From: Sneathia sanguinegens | GTDB lineage: Bacteria > Fusobacteriota > Fusobacteriia > Fusobacteriales > Leptotrichiaceae | Assembly (NCBI RefSeq): GCF_042033325.1 | Contig: NZ_CP160095.1 | Length of the DNA stretch: 64,000 nucleotides | Direction: 5' to 3' (one strand) | Part shown: positions 9,089 through 16,521 of the stretch, piece by piece | Layout: each line of letters starts with the position of its first letter | Position numbering within the stretch: the stretch's first letter is position 1 | Made by a program: the position numbers and the translations under genes | Notes under the pieces: generated by a model | What the model was told of the DNA's origin: nothing | Database searches by the model: none | The model's input: only the letters and a program-made list of their open reading frames with translations

Positions 9089-9115
9089 AAAAAAATGATG
9101 GATAAAATCCATCAT
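9089..9115 (-). terminator. Hairpin plus T-run between the TPR gene and ttcA
   Basis: On the minus strand a 9-bp perfect stem (ATGATGGAT / ATCCATCAT) with a three-base loop is followed by seven T's. It lies right after the TPR gene stop and immediately before the ttcA ribosome binding site, so it could stop transcription or act as a partial attenuator of ttcA. Confidence 0.75.
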
Positions 9116-9117
9116 CT

Positions 9118-9654
9118 CTATATCTTTGTTTTAACATAATCAATTTTTTCTTTTAAATCTTGATCTGTTGGATCTAACCTGTATGCTGCCATATATTCCT
9201 TATATGCCTTTTCATGTCTACCCATGTGTTCATATTTTCTTCCAAAATCAACATGAGCTGTTATTATGTCAAAGTCCAAGAATATTGATCTATCATAGTA
9301 ACTACAAGCTTCCAATATTCTACCCTGTCTTGAACAAATATTTCCTAAAAGAAATAGTACAAAGGGTTCTTTTGAACTCAATGATAAAGCTCTTTCTAAA
9401 CAAGCTTTTGCTAAATCTAAAATATCATTTTCATAGTATAAATATCCTAAAAATGCCATTATTTCATGATCATTTGGTTTTTCTTCTGATAATTTTTCAA
9501 AGATTTCAATAGCTTCATCATTTCTTTTATATGCGTGATAAATACTCGCTAATTGTTTTTGAGATTCTATATCTTTCTTTGATTTTAATTCTTTAATACT
9601 CTTATCTATATCCTCATTATATCTAAATTCCCTAAATATTAAAGTTTTAAGCAT
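9118..9654 (-). CDS. Tetratricopeptide repeat (TPR) protein
   Basis: This 178-residue protein contains consecutive TPR units of about 34 residues: one around IYHAYKRNDEAIEIFEKL, one around LGYLYYENDILDLAKACL, one around GNICSRQGRILEACSYYDRS, and one around FGRKYEHMGRHEKAYKEY. TPR proteins are scaffolds for protein contacts; no signal peptide or enzymatic domain is visible, so it is probably cytoplasmic with unknown partners. The ATG at 9654 is chosen because GGAG lies eight bases upstream; an in-frame upstream ATG at 9687 has no such site. An extended -10 sequence overlaps the upstream gap. Confidence 0.8.
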   Translation of the reverse strand: MLKTLIFREFRYNEDIDKSIKELKSKKDIESQKQLASIYHAYKRNDEAIEIFEKLSEEKPNDHEIMAFLGYLYYENDILDLAKACLERALSLSSKEPFVLFLLGNICSRQGRILEACSYYDRSIFLDFDIITAHVDFGRKYEHMGRHEKAYKEYMAAYRLDPTDQDLKEKIDYVKTKI

Positions 9655-9686
9655 AACTTTCTCCAATTTCCTTTTTTGATAAGACA

Positions 9687-9695
9687 ATTATATCA
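9687..9695 (-). promoter_or_regulatory. Predicted extended -10 promoter before the TPR gene
   Basis: The minus strand reads TGATATAAT in the 55-base gap between the DUF2207 gene and the TPR gene. The -35 position reads TGGTAA, a weak match. Confidence 0.4.
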
Positions 9696-9709
9696 CAATT
9701 AACTCTTTT

Positions 9710-11443
9710 TTACCAACTAGAACCTCCGCCTCCTGAAAAGCCTCCTCCTGAAAAACCACCGCTTCCAGAAGAGAAACTTCCGCCAGAAAAATTCCCATTT
9801 TCATAGTTTATATTACTACTTGATATATTCATATTAATATTATCAAAATTATATAAATATCCATAATACATTCCTGAATATATTATTGTTCTATCCAGAT
9901 TCTTTTCTAAAATTGTCTCATCTAACTTACTTATAAATTTCTTTCTTATACCTACTGCTATAGCATAAGGAAGCATCTCTTTTGCATAATCTATTATCTC
10001 TTGTTCTGTATTAAAACTTTTAAAAATATTCTCTTCTGCTAAATTAAAATACAAAACGAAGCCCTTTATATTTCTAACTATATCTTTACCCACATTTGTT
10101 AATTTCATAAATGAAAAATTTAGAAAATAATCAATAAGTGCTATAAAGATTACCACAACAAAAGAAATATTAAATTCATTTGTTGCAAAACAAGCTACTA
10201 CTGAGATGATTAATAAGATTGATATAAATACAAAACTAATATAATTTATTGTTCCAACATTAGTTGCATATATATTAGACACATAATTTGTAGCCTGTCT
10301 ATTAGCATCAAATAATATTTTAGGATTACTTAATATATCATCTTTTTTCTTAAATAAATTATTTACTACTTTTTTTTCTTCCGGTGCTAATATATCTTTA
10401 CTTTCAAGTGCCTCTTCTATTTTTTTTACATCTGTAAAATAGTAAATTCTATCATTTTCATATGACCAATCTTCTATATCCCTATCTCTTTCCTTTAGTT
10501 TTTCGCCTTTTTTAAGTACATATTCTTGATCTTCATATCTATCCTTGGATAAAATTAGACCCTTACTTAAAAGACTATAAAAAATTACAGTTAAAATCGT
10601 ATACCTTGCCTTATATTTTTTTATATTATTTTGGTAAACCATATATGCCAAAGCTGGGCTAATTTTTTTATCCACCTTATACACTGGTTCTATAGGTCTT
10701 TTATCAGTCAATCTATTTTTTCTATAAAGTAAATAGAAAAATAGAAGTAAAAGTACAAAAATTATAGCAAGATTAAAGGCTAAAGTTTCTGAACTTTTCA
10801 AAAAATTAAATAATTTATCTTTTGTTGTATAAGGATAAATTTTTTTATCTAAATTCATTTTAAAAGTTAAGCCTTCATATGGTTTTAATTCATGCTTAGT
10901 TTCGATAATATTAGAATTTATTACAAAATTATTAGTTTGTTCCCTAAAAGCTCCCGTAAAAACAAATAAATCTTTTATATTTGAAAAATCTAATTTTATT
11001 TCTGCCTTTTCTATTGGCATATCCCAATATTGACCTATAATATTTAAAAATATTTGTGTAGTATCCGCATCTGTTCTAATAATATTATATATATCATAAC
11101 TATTTTTTATTAAAATTTCTTTATTTTGCTCAAGATACTTATCCTCATCCCCAAGCCTGTAAATATCATATTTTAATCTTGAGTTTTTACTTACATTTAA
11201 ATTAGATTTAAAATTTTTAATTCCTAATTTAGAATTTAAGCTAAAGACATTTCCTACATTGTCTTTAACTATTTGTCTTAACAAACCATGTACTAGCTTA
11301 TCCTCCGGGTTATATAGAATTTGTTCTTCTATATGTACACTTTTATCTTTATTAAGGCTTACCTCGACATAATAGTTCGATATTTTTTCTGAATAACTTA
11401 AAAAAGATATGAAAATTATAACTAAACTAAATATCCTTTTCAT
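9710..11443 (-). CDS. DUF2207-family membrane protein with glycine-rich tail
   Basis: A 577-residue protein with an N-terminal signal peptide (residues 1-18), an extracytoplasmic region of about 200 residues matching the DUF2207 pattern, a transmembrane helix near residues 223-243 (LAIIFVLLLLFFYLLY), a cytoplasmic region, two more helices (about 400-445), and a C-terminal tail ending SGGGFSGGGGSSW. This Gly/Ser-rich tail is typical of the family. The function of the family is not established. The start overlaps the end of engB by 17 bases, so translation is probably coupled. Confidence 0.82.
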   Translation of the reverse strand: MKRIFSLVIIFISFLSYSEKISNYYVEVSLNKDKSVHIEEQILYNPEDKLVHGLLRQIVKDNVGNVFSLNSKLGIKNFKSNLNVSKNSRLKYDIYRLGDEDKYLEQNKEILIKNSYDIYNIIRTDADTTQIFLNIIGQYWDMPIEKAEIKLDFSNIKDLFVFTGAFREQTNNFVINSNIIETKHELKPYEGLTFKMNLDKKIYPYTTKDKLFNFLKSSETLAFNLAIIFVLLLLFFYLLYRKNRLTDKRPIEPVYKVDKKISPALAYMVYQNNIKKYKARYTILTVIFYSLLSKGLILSKDRYEDQEYVLKKGEKLKERDRDIEDWSYENDRIYYFTDVKKIEEALESKDILAPEEKKVVNNLFKKKDDILSNPKILFDANRQATNYVSNIYATNVGTINYISFVFISILLIISVVACFATNEFNISFVVVIFIALIDYFLNFSFMKLTNVGKDIVRNIKGFVLYFNLAEENIFKSFNTEQEIIDYAKEMLPYAIAVGIRKKFISKLDETILEKNLDRTIIYSGMYYGYLYNFDNINMNISSSNINYENGNFSGGSFSSGSGGFSGGGFSGGGGSSW

Positions 11444-12023
11444 TTTCTTCTAGCCTTTCTTCAATGAAATTCAAAATTTCTTCTGTTCCCTTTTTAGTTA
11501 AAGCTGAATGAAAGAAAACATCCCCATTATCAAAAACTAATTTTTTCTTTATTTCTTTTAATTGTCTAGCTCTTTCATTATTAGAAACTTTATCATTTTT
11601 TGTAAAAATAATATAGTATTCTATGTTATAATGCTCCAACCATTCCAACATATTTATGTCTTCTTGAGAAGGAATTCTTCTTATATCTAAAAGCAAGAAA
11701 ATTATTTTTTTTCTTTCACTTGCTAAATATGTTTCAATAATATTACCCCAATTTTTTTTAACCGCTAATGGTACTTTAGCAAAACCATAACCTGGTAAAT
11801 CTACGAAAAATATCTTTTTATTAATATCAAAAAAATTAACTAATTGTGTTCTACCCGGTGTTTTACTTGTCCTTGCTAAATTTTTTCTATTAGTTAATGT
11901 ATTAATAAGTGAAGATTTTCCAACATTTGATTTCCCAATAAAGGCAAATTCTAATTTTCTTTCTTTTGGATATTCTTTTTTATGAACAACAGATTTTAGA
12001 TATGTAGCCTCAGTTATTTTCAT
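11427..12023 (-). CDS. engB: Ribosome biogenesis GTPase EngB/YsxC
   Basis: A 198-residue small GTPase with G1 GKSNVGKSS, G2 region PGRTQLVNFF, G3 DLPGYGFA, and G4 TKNDK. These match EngB/YsxC, an essential GTPase for assembly of the large ribosomal subunit. The length is typical. It overlaps coaE by 14 bases upstream and the DUF2207 gene by 17 bases downstream, marking a tightly packed operon. Confidence 0.95.
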   Translation of the reverse strand: MKITEATYLKSVVHKKEYPKERKLEFAFIGKSNVGKSSLINTLTNRKNLARTSKTPGRTQLVNFFDINKKIFFVDLPGYGFAKVPLAVKKNWGNIIETYLASERKKIIFLLLDIRRIPSQEDINMLEWLEHYNIEYYIIFTKNDKVSNNERARQLKEIKKKLVFDNGDVFFHSALTKKGTEEILNFIEERLEENEKDI

Positions 12024-12594
12024 ATTTTATCCTTTCCAATATATCTTTTATTTGTCCTTTAATTTTAGATATATCCATATTTTCTATTATATATTTACTT
12101 CTTTTTTTCTTTTCTTCTATATCAATTTGCTTAGATAAAATTGCCTCTGCTTGTTCTTTATTTTTATGATCTCTTTTCATTAATCTTTCTATTTGAGTTT
12201 GCCTATTAGTATATATTAATATCACTGCAGCAAAATATTTTTCTAAATTCAATTCATATAAAAGGGGAACTTCAAAGAATACAAGTTTATTCTTCTCAAC
12301 CTTTTTAATTTCTTTAAGCATTTGGGTTATAATTTTTTCATGCATTATTTCATTTAAAATTTTAAGCTTCTTTTTATCTGAAAAAACTATAGCTCCTAAT
12401 TTTTTTCTATCTATTTTATTATAGCAAAAAACAGTTGTAGAAATTTTCTGCTTTATTTCTTCTTTTACTTCATCTTGTTCCAAAACTTGATGACTTATAT
12501 CATCAACATTTAAAACCTCATAGTTTAATTCTTTTAAAACATTTAAAACAGTAGTCTTTCCACAACATATTCCGCCAGTTATAGCTATTACCAT
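12010..12594 (-). CDS. coaE: Dephospho-CoA kinase
   Basis: A 194-residue P-loop kinase beginning MVIAITGGICCGKTT. It has the family pattern in which the loop is followed by a short hydrophobic segment, then VDDISHQVL, then the FFEVPLLYE motif of CoaE, and a lid region (RLMKRDHKNKEQAEAIL). It performs the last step of coenzyme A synthesis, phosphorylating the ribose 3' hydroxyl of dephospho-CoA. The P-loop reads GGICCGKT, where GGIGSGKS is usual; this keeps the essential Gly-Lys-Thr. The ribosome binding site (AGGTGA) overlaps the stop of the upstream HUH gene. Confidence 0.92.
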   Translation of the reverse strand: MVIAITGGICCGKTTVLNVLKELNYEVLNVDDISHQVLEQDEVKEEIKQKISTTVFCYNKIDRKKLGAIVFSDKKKLKILNEIMHEKIITQMLKEIKKVEKNKLVFFEVPLLYELNLEKYFAAVILIYTNRQTQIERLMKRDHKNKEQAEAILSKQIDIEEKKKRSKYIIENMDISKIKGQIKDILERIKYENN

Positions 12595-12602
12595 ATTATC
12601 AC

Positions 12603-13037
12603 CTAATCAGAACATTCTTCACCATGTTCATGATAAATTTCATCACATTTTATATATTCTTCAATGTAGTGCAATACCATATCCTTTGATGTAACTCCTG
12701 TTGTCATCAAAAAGTAATTTGCTTCCCATAAAGCTGTACCATTCAATTTTTCTCTTATTTCTGGATACTTATTTTTTAACTTTCTACTAGTTGAACTTTT
12801 AAATGCATTTATAAATTTAGTTAAATTAGTAGTTGGATAAGCTTCAAATTTAAAATGCAAATGATTTTTTTCATAATGTAAATTTGAAAAATTAACTTGA
12901 TAACTAAAACCTATCGTCTTAAAAATTTCTATACAAATTTGCACAATCTCATCAGTAAATATTTCTATTTTATTTTTTGTAACCAGAACTAATTCATAAT
13001 GTAGTGAAAATGCTGAATGATTATGTTCTCTTAACAT
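12603..13037 (-). CDS. IS200/IS605-type HUH (Y1) transposase-like protein, apparently without IS ends
   Basis: A 144-residue protein of the IS200/IS605 TnpA fold. Near the N-terminus is the family segment SLHYELVLVTK. The HUH motif is present as HLH (within NHLHFKFEA), a central stretch FINAFKSSTSRKLK matches the family, and the likely catalytic tyrosine lies in LHYIEEY. All key residues for single-strand DNA nicking therefore seem present. It sits in a row of housekeeping genes: 11 bases after apt and 8 bases before coaE, whose ribosome binding site overlaps its stop codon. There is no room for the subterminal hairpin ends of a mobile IS200, so a domesticated, RAYT-like protein is likely. 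A standard mobile copy cannot be wholly excluded. Confidence 0.8.
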   Translation of the reverse strand: MLREHNHSAFSLHYELVLVTKNKIEIFTDEIVQICIEIFKTIGFSYQVNFSNLHYEKNHLHFKFEAYPTTNLTKFINAFKSSTSRKLKNKYPEIREKLNGTALWEANYFLMTTGVTSKDMVLHYIEEYIKCDEIYHEHGEECSD

Positions 13038-13048
13038 TTATTTCCTTT

Positions 13049-13579
13049 CTAGTATTTAAGTATTGAATATACTTCATTATTATGTAATTTTTCTCTACCT
13101 TTTAAGTCAACTAATTCAATTAAGAAGGCTAATTCATAAACTTTTGCCTCTGCAATTTCGACTAATTTTACCATAGCTTCTGCTGTCCCTCCAGTAGCTA
13201 ATAAATCGTCTACTATAAGGACCTTAGCTCCCTTAGGAATAGCATCTGTATGCATTTCTATACTATTAATCCCATATTCTAATTCATAATCAACTCTTAT
13301 TGTATCAGCTGGTAATTTACCAACTTTTCTTGCTGGAACAAAGCCTGCACCTATATTATATGCTATTGCTGCACCAAATATGAATCCTCTTGCATCTGCT
13401 CCTAACACATAATCTATGCCCTTATCCTTATATCTATTAGTAAAATCTTCTATTATTAGCTTTAATCCTTCTTTATCTTTTAAAGCTGTTGTTATATCTC
13501 TAAAAAGTATTCCCTTTTCTGGAAAATCTTGTATACTTCTAATCATCTTACTTAATTTTTCAACTTCAACTTTACTCAT
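13049..13579 (-). CDS. apt: Adenine phosphoribosyltransferase
   Basis: A 176-residue type I phosphoribosyltransferase with the N-terminal adenine-pocket segment FPEKGILFRDITT, the mid segment GADARGFIFG, and the PRPP-binding loop VLIVDDLLATGGTA. It salvages adenine to AMP. Length and motifs are standard. The start (ATG after AAGGGGAAG) overlaps the end of the CBS-domain gene, and the HUH gene follows 11 bases downstream. Confidence 0.95.
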   Translation of the reverse strand: MSKVEVEKLSKMIRSIQDFPEKGILFRDITTALKDKEGLKLIIEDFTNRYKDKGIDYVLGADARGFIFGAAIAYNIGAGFVPARKVGKLPADTIRVDYELEYGINSIEMHTDAIPKGAKVLIVDDLLATGGTAEAMVKLVEIAEAKVYELAFLIELVDLKGREKLHNNEVYSILKY

Positions 13580-14378
13580 TTTCTTCCCCTTCTACCTTCA
13601 ACAATATCATTCTCAATTTAATTATTCTTTTATTTTCTACCTTCATGATTTTTATAATATAGTTTTGTTCTTTTAATTGATCATTTTCTTCTGCTACCTT
13701 ACCTAATTTATATTGAACAAAACCTGAGATAGTTTCATATTCTTCAGATAAAGGTATATTAACTTTTATTTGCTCATCTATTTCATCTACTGTTGTTTCT
13801 CCTAAAATGTCATAAATATTTTCTGAAACCTTAACTATATTGTCTGTTTCTATATCATATTCATCTCTTATTTCACCAACAAATTCTTCTAAAATATCTT
13901 CTATAGTTACTATACCAGCTGTACAACCGTACTCATCTATAATTATAGCCATATGATTTTGTTTTAATCTAAATTCTTCAAATAACTTAGATATATTCAT
14001 TGTTTCAGGAACATATATTGCTTTTTTTATATATGCTTCTACTTTTCTATTCAAATTTGCTCCAAGTATATCCTTGGTATATAGAATACCACAAATATCA
14101 TCTATGGTTTCATTATATATTGGAATTCTTGAAAAGCCTTGTTCAATTATTTCTTTAAGATTTTCTTTAAGTGTAGTTTTCTTATCTATTGCATATATAG
14201 ATGTTCTTGGTGTCATAATTTCTTTTACTGTAACTGAACTTACATTATTAAATTTATTCTCTTCTTTTACTTTTTGTATTTCTACAATTTCTTCTTTTTT
14301 TATTTTCCTATTTTTTAAATATAGAAATATATTTAAAATTATTGAAATGGCTAGTATGAGGCCATATCCCGTTCCCAT
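13572..14378 (-). CDS. CBS-domain protein with CorC/HlyC C-terminal domain (hemolysin-type family)
   Basis: A 268-residue protein with one N-terminal transmembrane helix (residues about 5-20), a pair of CBS domains beginning VKEIMTPRTSIYAID and continuing to the second around GIVTIEDILEEFVGEI, and a C-terminal CorC/HlyC-associated domain. The CorC/HlyC family is linked to magnesium/cobalt resistance and related transport, but this protein lacks the larger DUF21 membrane domain of full-length members, so it is a short form. Function is inferred at family level only. It is preceded by AAGGAG and starts three bases after rex. Confidence 0.8.
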   Translation of the reverse strand: MGTGYGLILAISIILNIFLYLKNRKIKKEEIVEIQKVKEENKFNNVSSVTVKEIMTPRTSIYAIDKKTTLKENLKEIIEQGFSRIPIYNETIDDICGILYTKDILGANLNRKVEAYIKKAIYVPETMNISKLFEEFRLKQNHMAIIIDEYGCTAGIVTIEDILEEFVGEIRDEYDIETDNIVKVSENIYDILGETTVDEIDEQIKVNIPLSEEYETISGFVQYKLGKVAEENDQLKEQNYIIKIMKVENKRIIKLRMILLKVEGEENE

Positions 14379-14380
14379 TT

Positions 14381-15061
14381 TTATACTCCTTTAAATTTAT
14401 CAATATTATTTAAATATTTATGCTTACACCAAAAGTTTAATTCTTGTAATTTTGCAGATATATCAACAGATATTATTGGTATATCCGTAGATAGCTCTAT
14501 TTTATATGCTGTTAAATTCAATATTCCTTTTATTCCACTTTTTACAAGTTTTTCTGCTACTTTTTGTGCTTCTTCTGAATTGACAGCTAATATTGCTTGT
14601 TTTATATTTGAATTAGCAACATATTTTTCTATATTTTCTGAATCTTTTATAACTAAATCTATGCCATCTGCTTTTTTACCTATTTTTTCTTTATCTTTAT
14701 CAAATATTTCAACTATTTTAAAGCCCTTACCTAAGACTTTATTATTTGAAGCAAGCATAGAACCCATCTTACCATAGCCTACCAAGATTAAATCATTTTC
14801 AACATCTATTCCTAGTATATGTTCAAGTATTTCTATTAATTTTTTTACAGAATAGCCCTTTCCTCTAACTCCAAATTCTCCAAATGTCGACAAATCTTTT
14901 CTAACTTGTGCAGATGTACTATTCATTACAACGGCTAAATCTACAGAATTTATATTTTCTTCATATTTCTTTACTTCTTTCAAAATAGTTAAATATTCAG
15001 TTATTCTTGTAACCATCCTGATTGAAATATCCTTAGATGTATAATCAATTTTTTTATCCAT
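14381..15061 (-). CDS. rex: Redox-sensing transcriptional repressor Rex
   Basis: A 226-residue protein starting MDKKIDYTSK at the ATG at 15061. It has an N-terminal winged helix (RITEYLTILKE, STSAQVRKDLSTFGEFG) followed by a Rossmann domain with the nucleotide-binding GYGKMG. Rex senses the NADH/NAD+ ratio and represses fermentation and anaerobic-respiration genes. An in-frame ATG further upstream at 15094 lies deep inside fmt, whereas the chosen ATG follows GGGAGA and overlaps the fmt stop by eight bases. Confidence 0.93.
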   Translation of the reverse strand: MDKKIDYTSKDISIRMVTRITEYLTILKEVKKYEENINSVDLAVVMNSTSAQVRKDLSTFGEFGVRGKGYSVKKLIEILEHILGIDVENDLILVGYGKMGSMLASNNKVLGKGFKIVEIFDKDKEKIGKKADGIDLVIKDSENIEKYVANSNIKQAILAVNSEEAQKVAEKLVKSGIKGILNLTAYKIELSTDIPIISVDISAKLQELNFWCKHKYLNNIDKFKGV

Positions 15062-15986
15062 TAAACACATCTCCCAACGATACTTTTCTTCCATTAACTA
15101 AATCGCTACCTGTTTGAATTTTTTTACCATCTAATTTTATTTTAAGTAATTTAATAGCACCTTTATTGCATTTTATAACAGGTCCTTTTTTTGTTATTTC
15201 TACGACTTCTCCATTTTGACCCTTATATTCATTAAAAATCTTTTCAACTTCATAAACTTTCATATGTAAATTTTCTTTTTGTGTATATGCCGTAGGACTA
15301 GGATTTAAAGCTCTAACCTTATTATATATTTGTACATTATCTAGGTTCCAATCAAGCTTACAATCTTCTTTTTTTATTAGCCCAACTATTACAGCCTTGC
15401 TATCATCTTGCTTAATTCTTTTTTGAGTTCCTTTTATCAAGTTATTAATTACTCTATCTAATAAATTATACGCCAATTTAGAAAGTTTTGTACTTAATGT
15501 TTCATAATTATCTTTTTCATCTATTTCAATTTCTTCAACATCTAAGATATCCCCTGTATCAAGTCCTTCATCTATCATCATTATTGTCAATCCAGTTTTT
15601 TTATCTCCATTTAAAAGTGCTGCCTGTATAGGAGAAGCCCCTCTATATTTTGGTAATATTGAAGAATGAACATTAATTATTCCATATTTAGGTAGATCTA
15701 TTATGTTTTTTGGTATTATCTTTCCATAAGCTGCTACAACTATCAAATCTGCATTTACATTCTTTAAAATGTTATATATTTCTTCTTTTCTTAAACTTTT
15801 AGGTTGTATATATTCTATATTATGCTCAATAGCAAATTCTTTTACTGGGGAATAAGTTATCTTATTTCCTCTAGCATTAACCTTATCTTCCTTAGTAACG
15901 ACAAGACACAGATCTGTTTTTTCGTACAAATATCTTAAAGTTTCCATACTAAATTCTGGAGTTCCCATAAATATCGTTCTTATCAC
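15054..15986 (-). CDS. fmt: Methionyl-tRNA formyltransferase
   Basis: A 310-residue enzyme with the N-terminal MGTPEFS motif, the formyl-folate site HSSILPKYRGASPIQAALL, and the signature GLDTGDILD. It formylates Met-tRNA for initiation. Start is GTG at 15986, supported by AGGGGG eight bases upstream. It lies next to def, giving the common def-fmt pair for N-terminal formylmethionine handling. Length is normal. Confidence 0.96.
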   Translation of the reverse strand: MIRTIFMGTPEFSMETLRYLYEKTDLCLVVTKEDKVNARGNKITYSPVKEFAIEHNIEYIQPKSLRKEEIYNILKNVNADLIVVAAYGKIIPKNIIDLPKYGIINVHSSILPKYRGASPIQAALLNGDKKTGLTIMMIDEGLDTGDILDVEEIEIDEKDNYETLSTKLSKLAYNLLDRVINNLIKGTQKRIKQDDSKAVIVGLIKKEDCKLDWNLDNVQIYNKVRALNPSPTAYTQKENLHMKVYEVEKIFNEYKGQNGEVVEITKKGPVIKCNKGAIKLLKIKLDGKKIQTGSDLVNGRKVSLGDVFNG

Positions 15987-16000
15987 TACTATACCCCCTT

Positions 16001-16507
16001 TTAAAATTCTCTAGGCTTTGAATTTTTCTTTATTTTTTCTAATTTTTTTCTTATTAAATTTTTATTAATTGGAGATAATCTATCTATAAACATCATACCA
16101 TTTATATGATCTGTTTCATGTTGGAAAGCTTTTGCCCAAAGTCCTTCCATTTCTTCTTCTACACTTTCTCCATTTTCATTTAAATATCTAACTCTTATTT
16201 TATTAGGTCTTGCTACTCTTTTAAATATTCCTGGAATAGATAAACACCCTTCTTCCATTTCAACATCTCCCTCAAGAACTTCTAATATTTCAGGATTAAT
16301 GCATTTTTTTACAATGTCATCTATTTCAAGCACAAAATATCTTCTATCTATTGCTACTTGGTTAGAAGCTAATCCAACCCCATTAGCCAATCTCATAGTT
16401 TTAACCATTTCATCCAAAGTATTTCTTAAATCATCATTTATTTCTTCTTTTTCTAAAGGTGTTGAAACAGTTCTTAATATTTTCGCTTCATATACTTGTA
16501 TATTCAA
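16001..16507 (-). CDS. def: Peptide deformylase
   Basis: A 168-residue metalloenzyme with the three classic motifs in order: GVGLASNQVA (motif I), EEGCLSIPG (motif II, cysteine metal ligand) and QHETDH (motif III, two His ligands and catalytic Glu). It removes the formyl group from new proteins. It starts with TTG at 16507 (after AAGGAAG), unusual but supported by the ribosome binding site and the normal N-terminus. Situated between priA and fmt. Confidence 0.96.
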   Translation of the reverse strand: MNIQVYEAKILRTVSTPLEKEEINDDLRNTLDEMVKTMRLANGVGLASNQVAIDRRYFVLEIDDIVKKCINPEILEVLEGDVEMEEGCLSIPGIFKRVARPNKIRVRYLNENGESVEEEMEGLWAKAFQHETDHINGMMFIDRLSPINKNLIRKKLEKIKKNSKPREF

Positions 16508-16521
16508 TTTTTTCTTCCTTT

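Noticed and set aside
8651..9139. A 162-codon plus-strand frame opposite ttcA
   Set aside because: It lies opposite a clear, motif-bearing gene and shows no family pattern; AT-rich antisense frames are common here.
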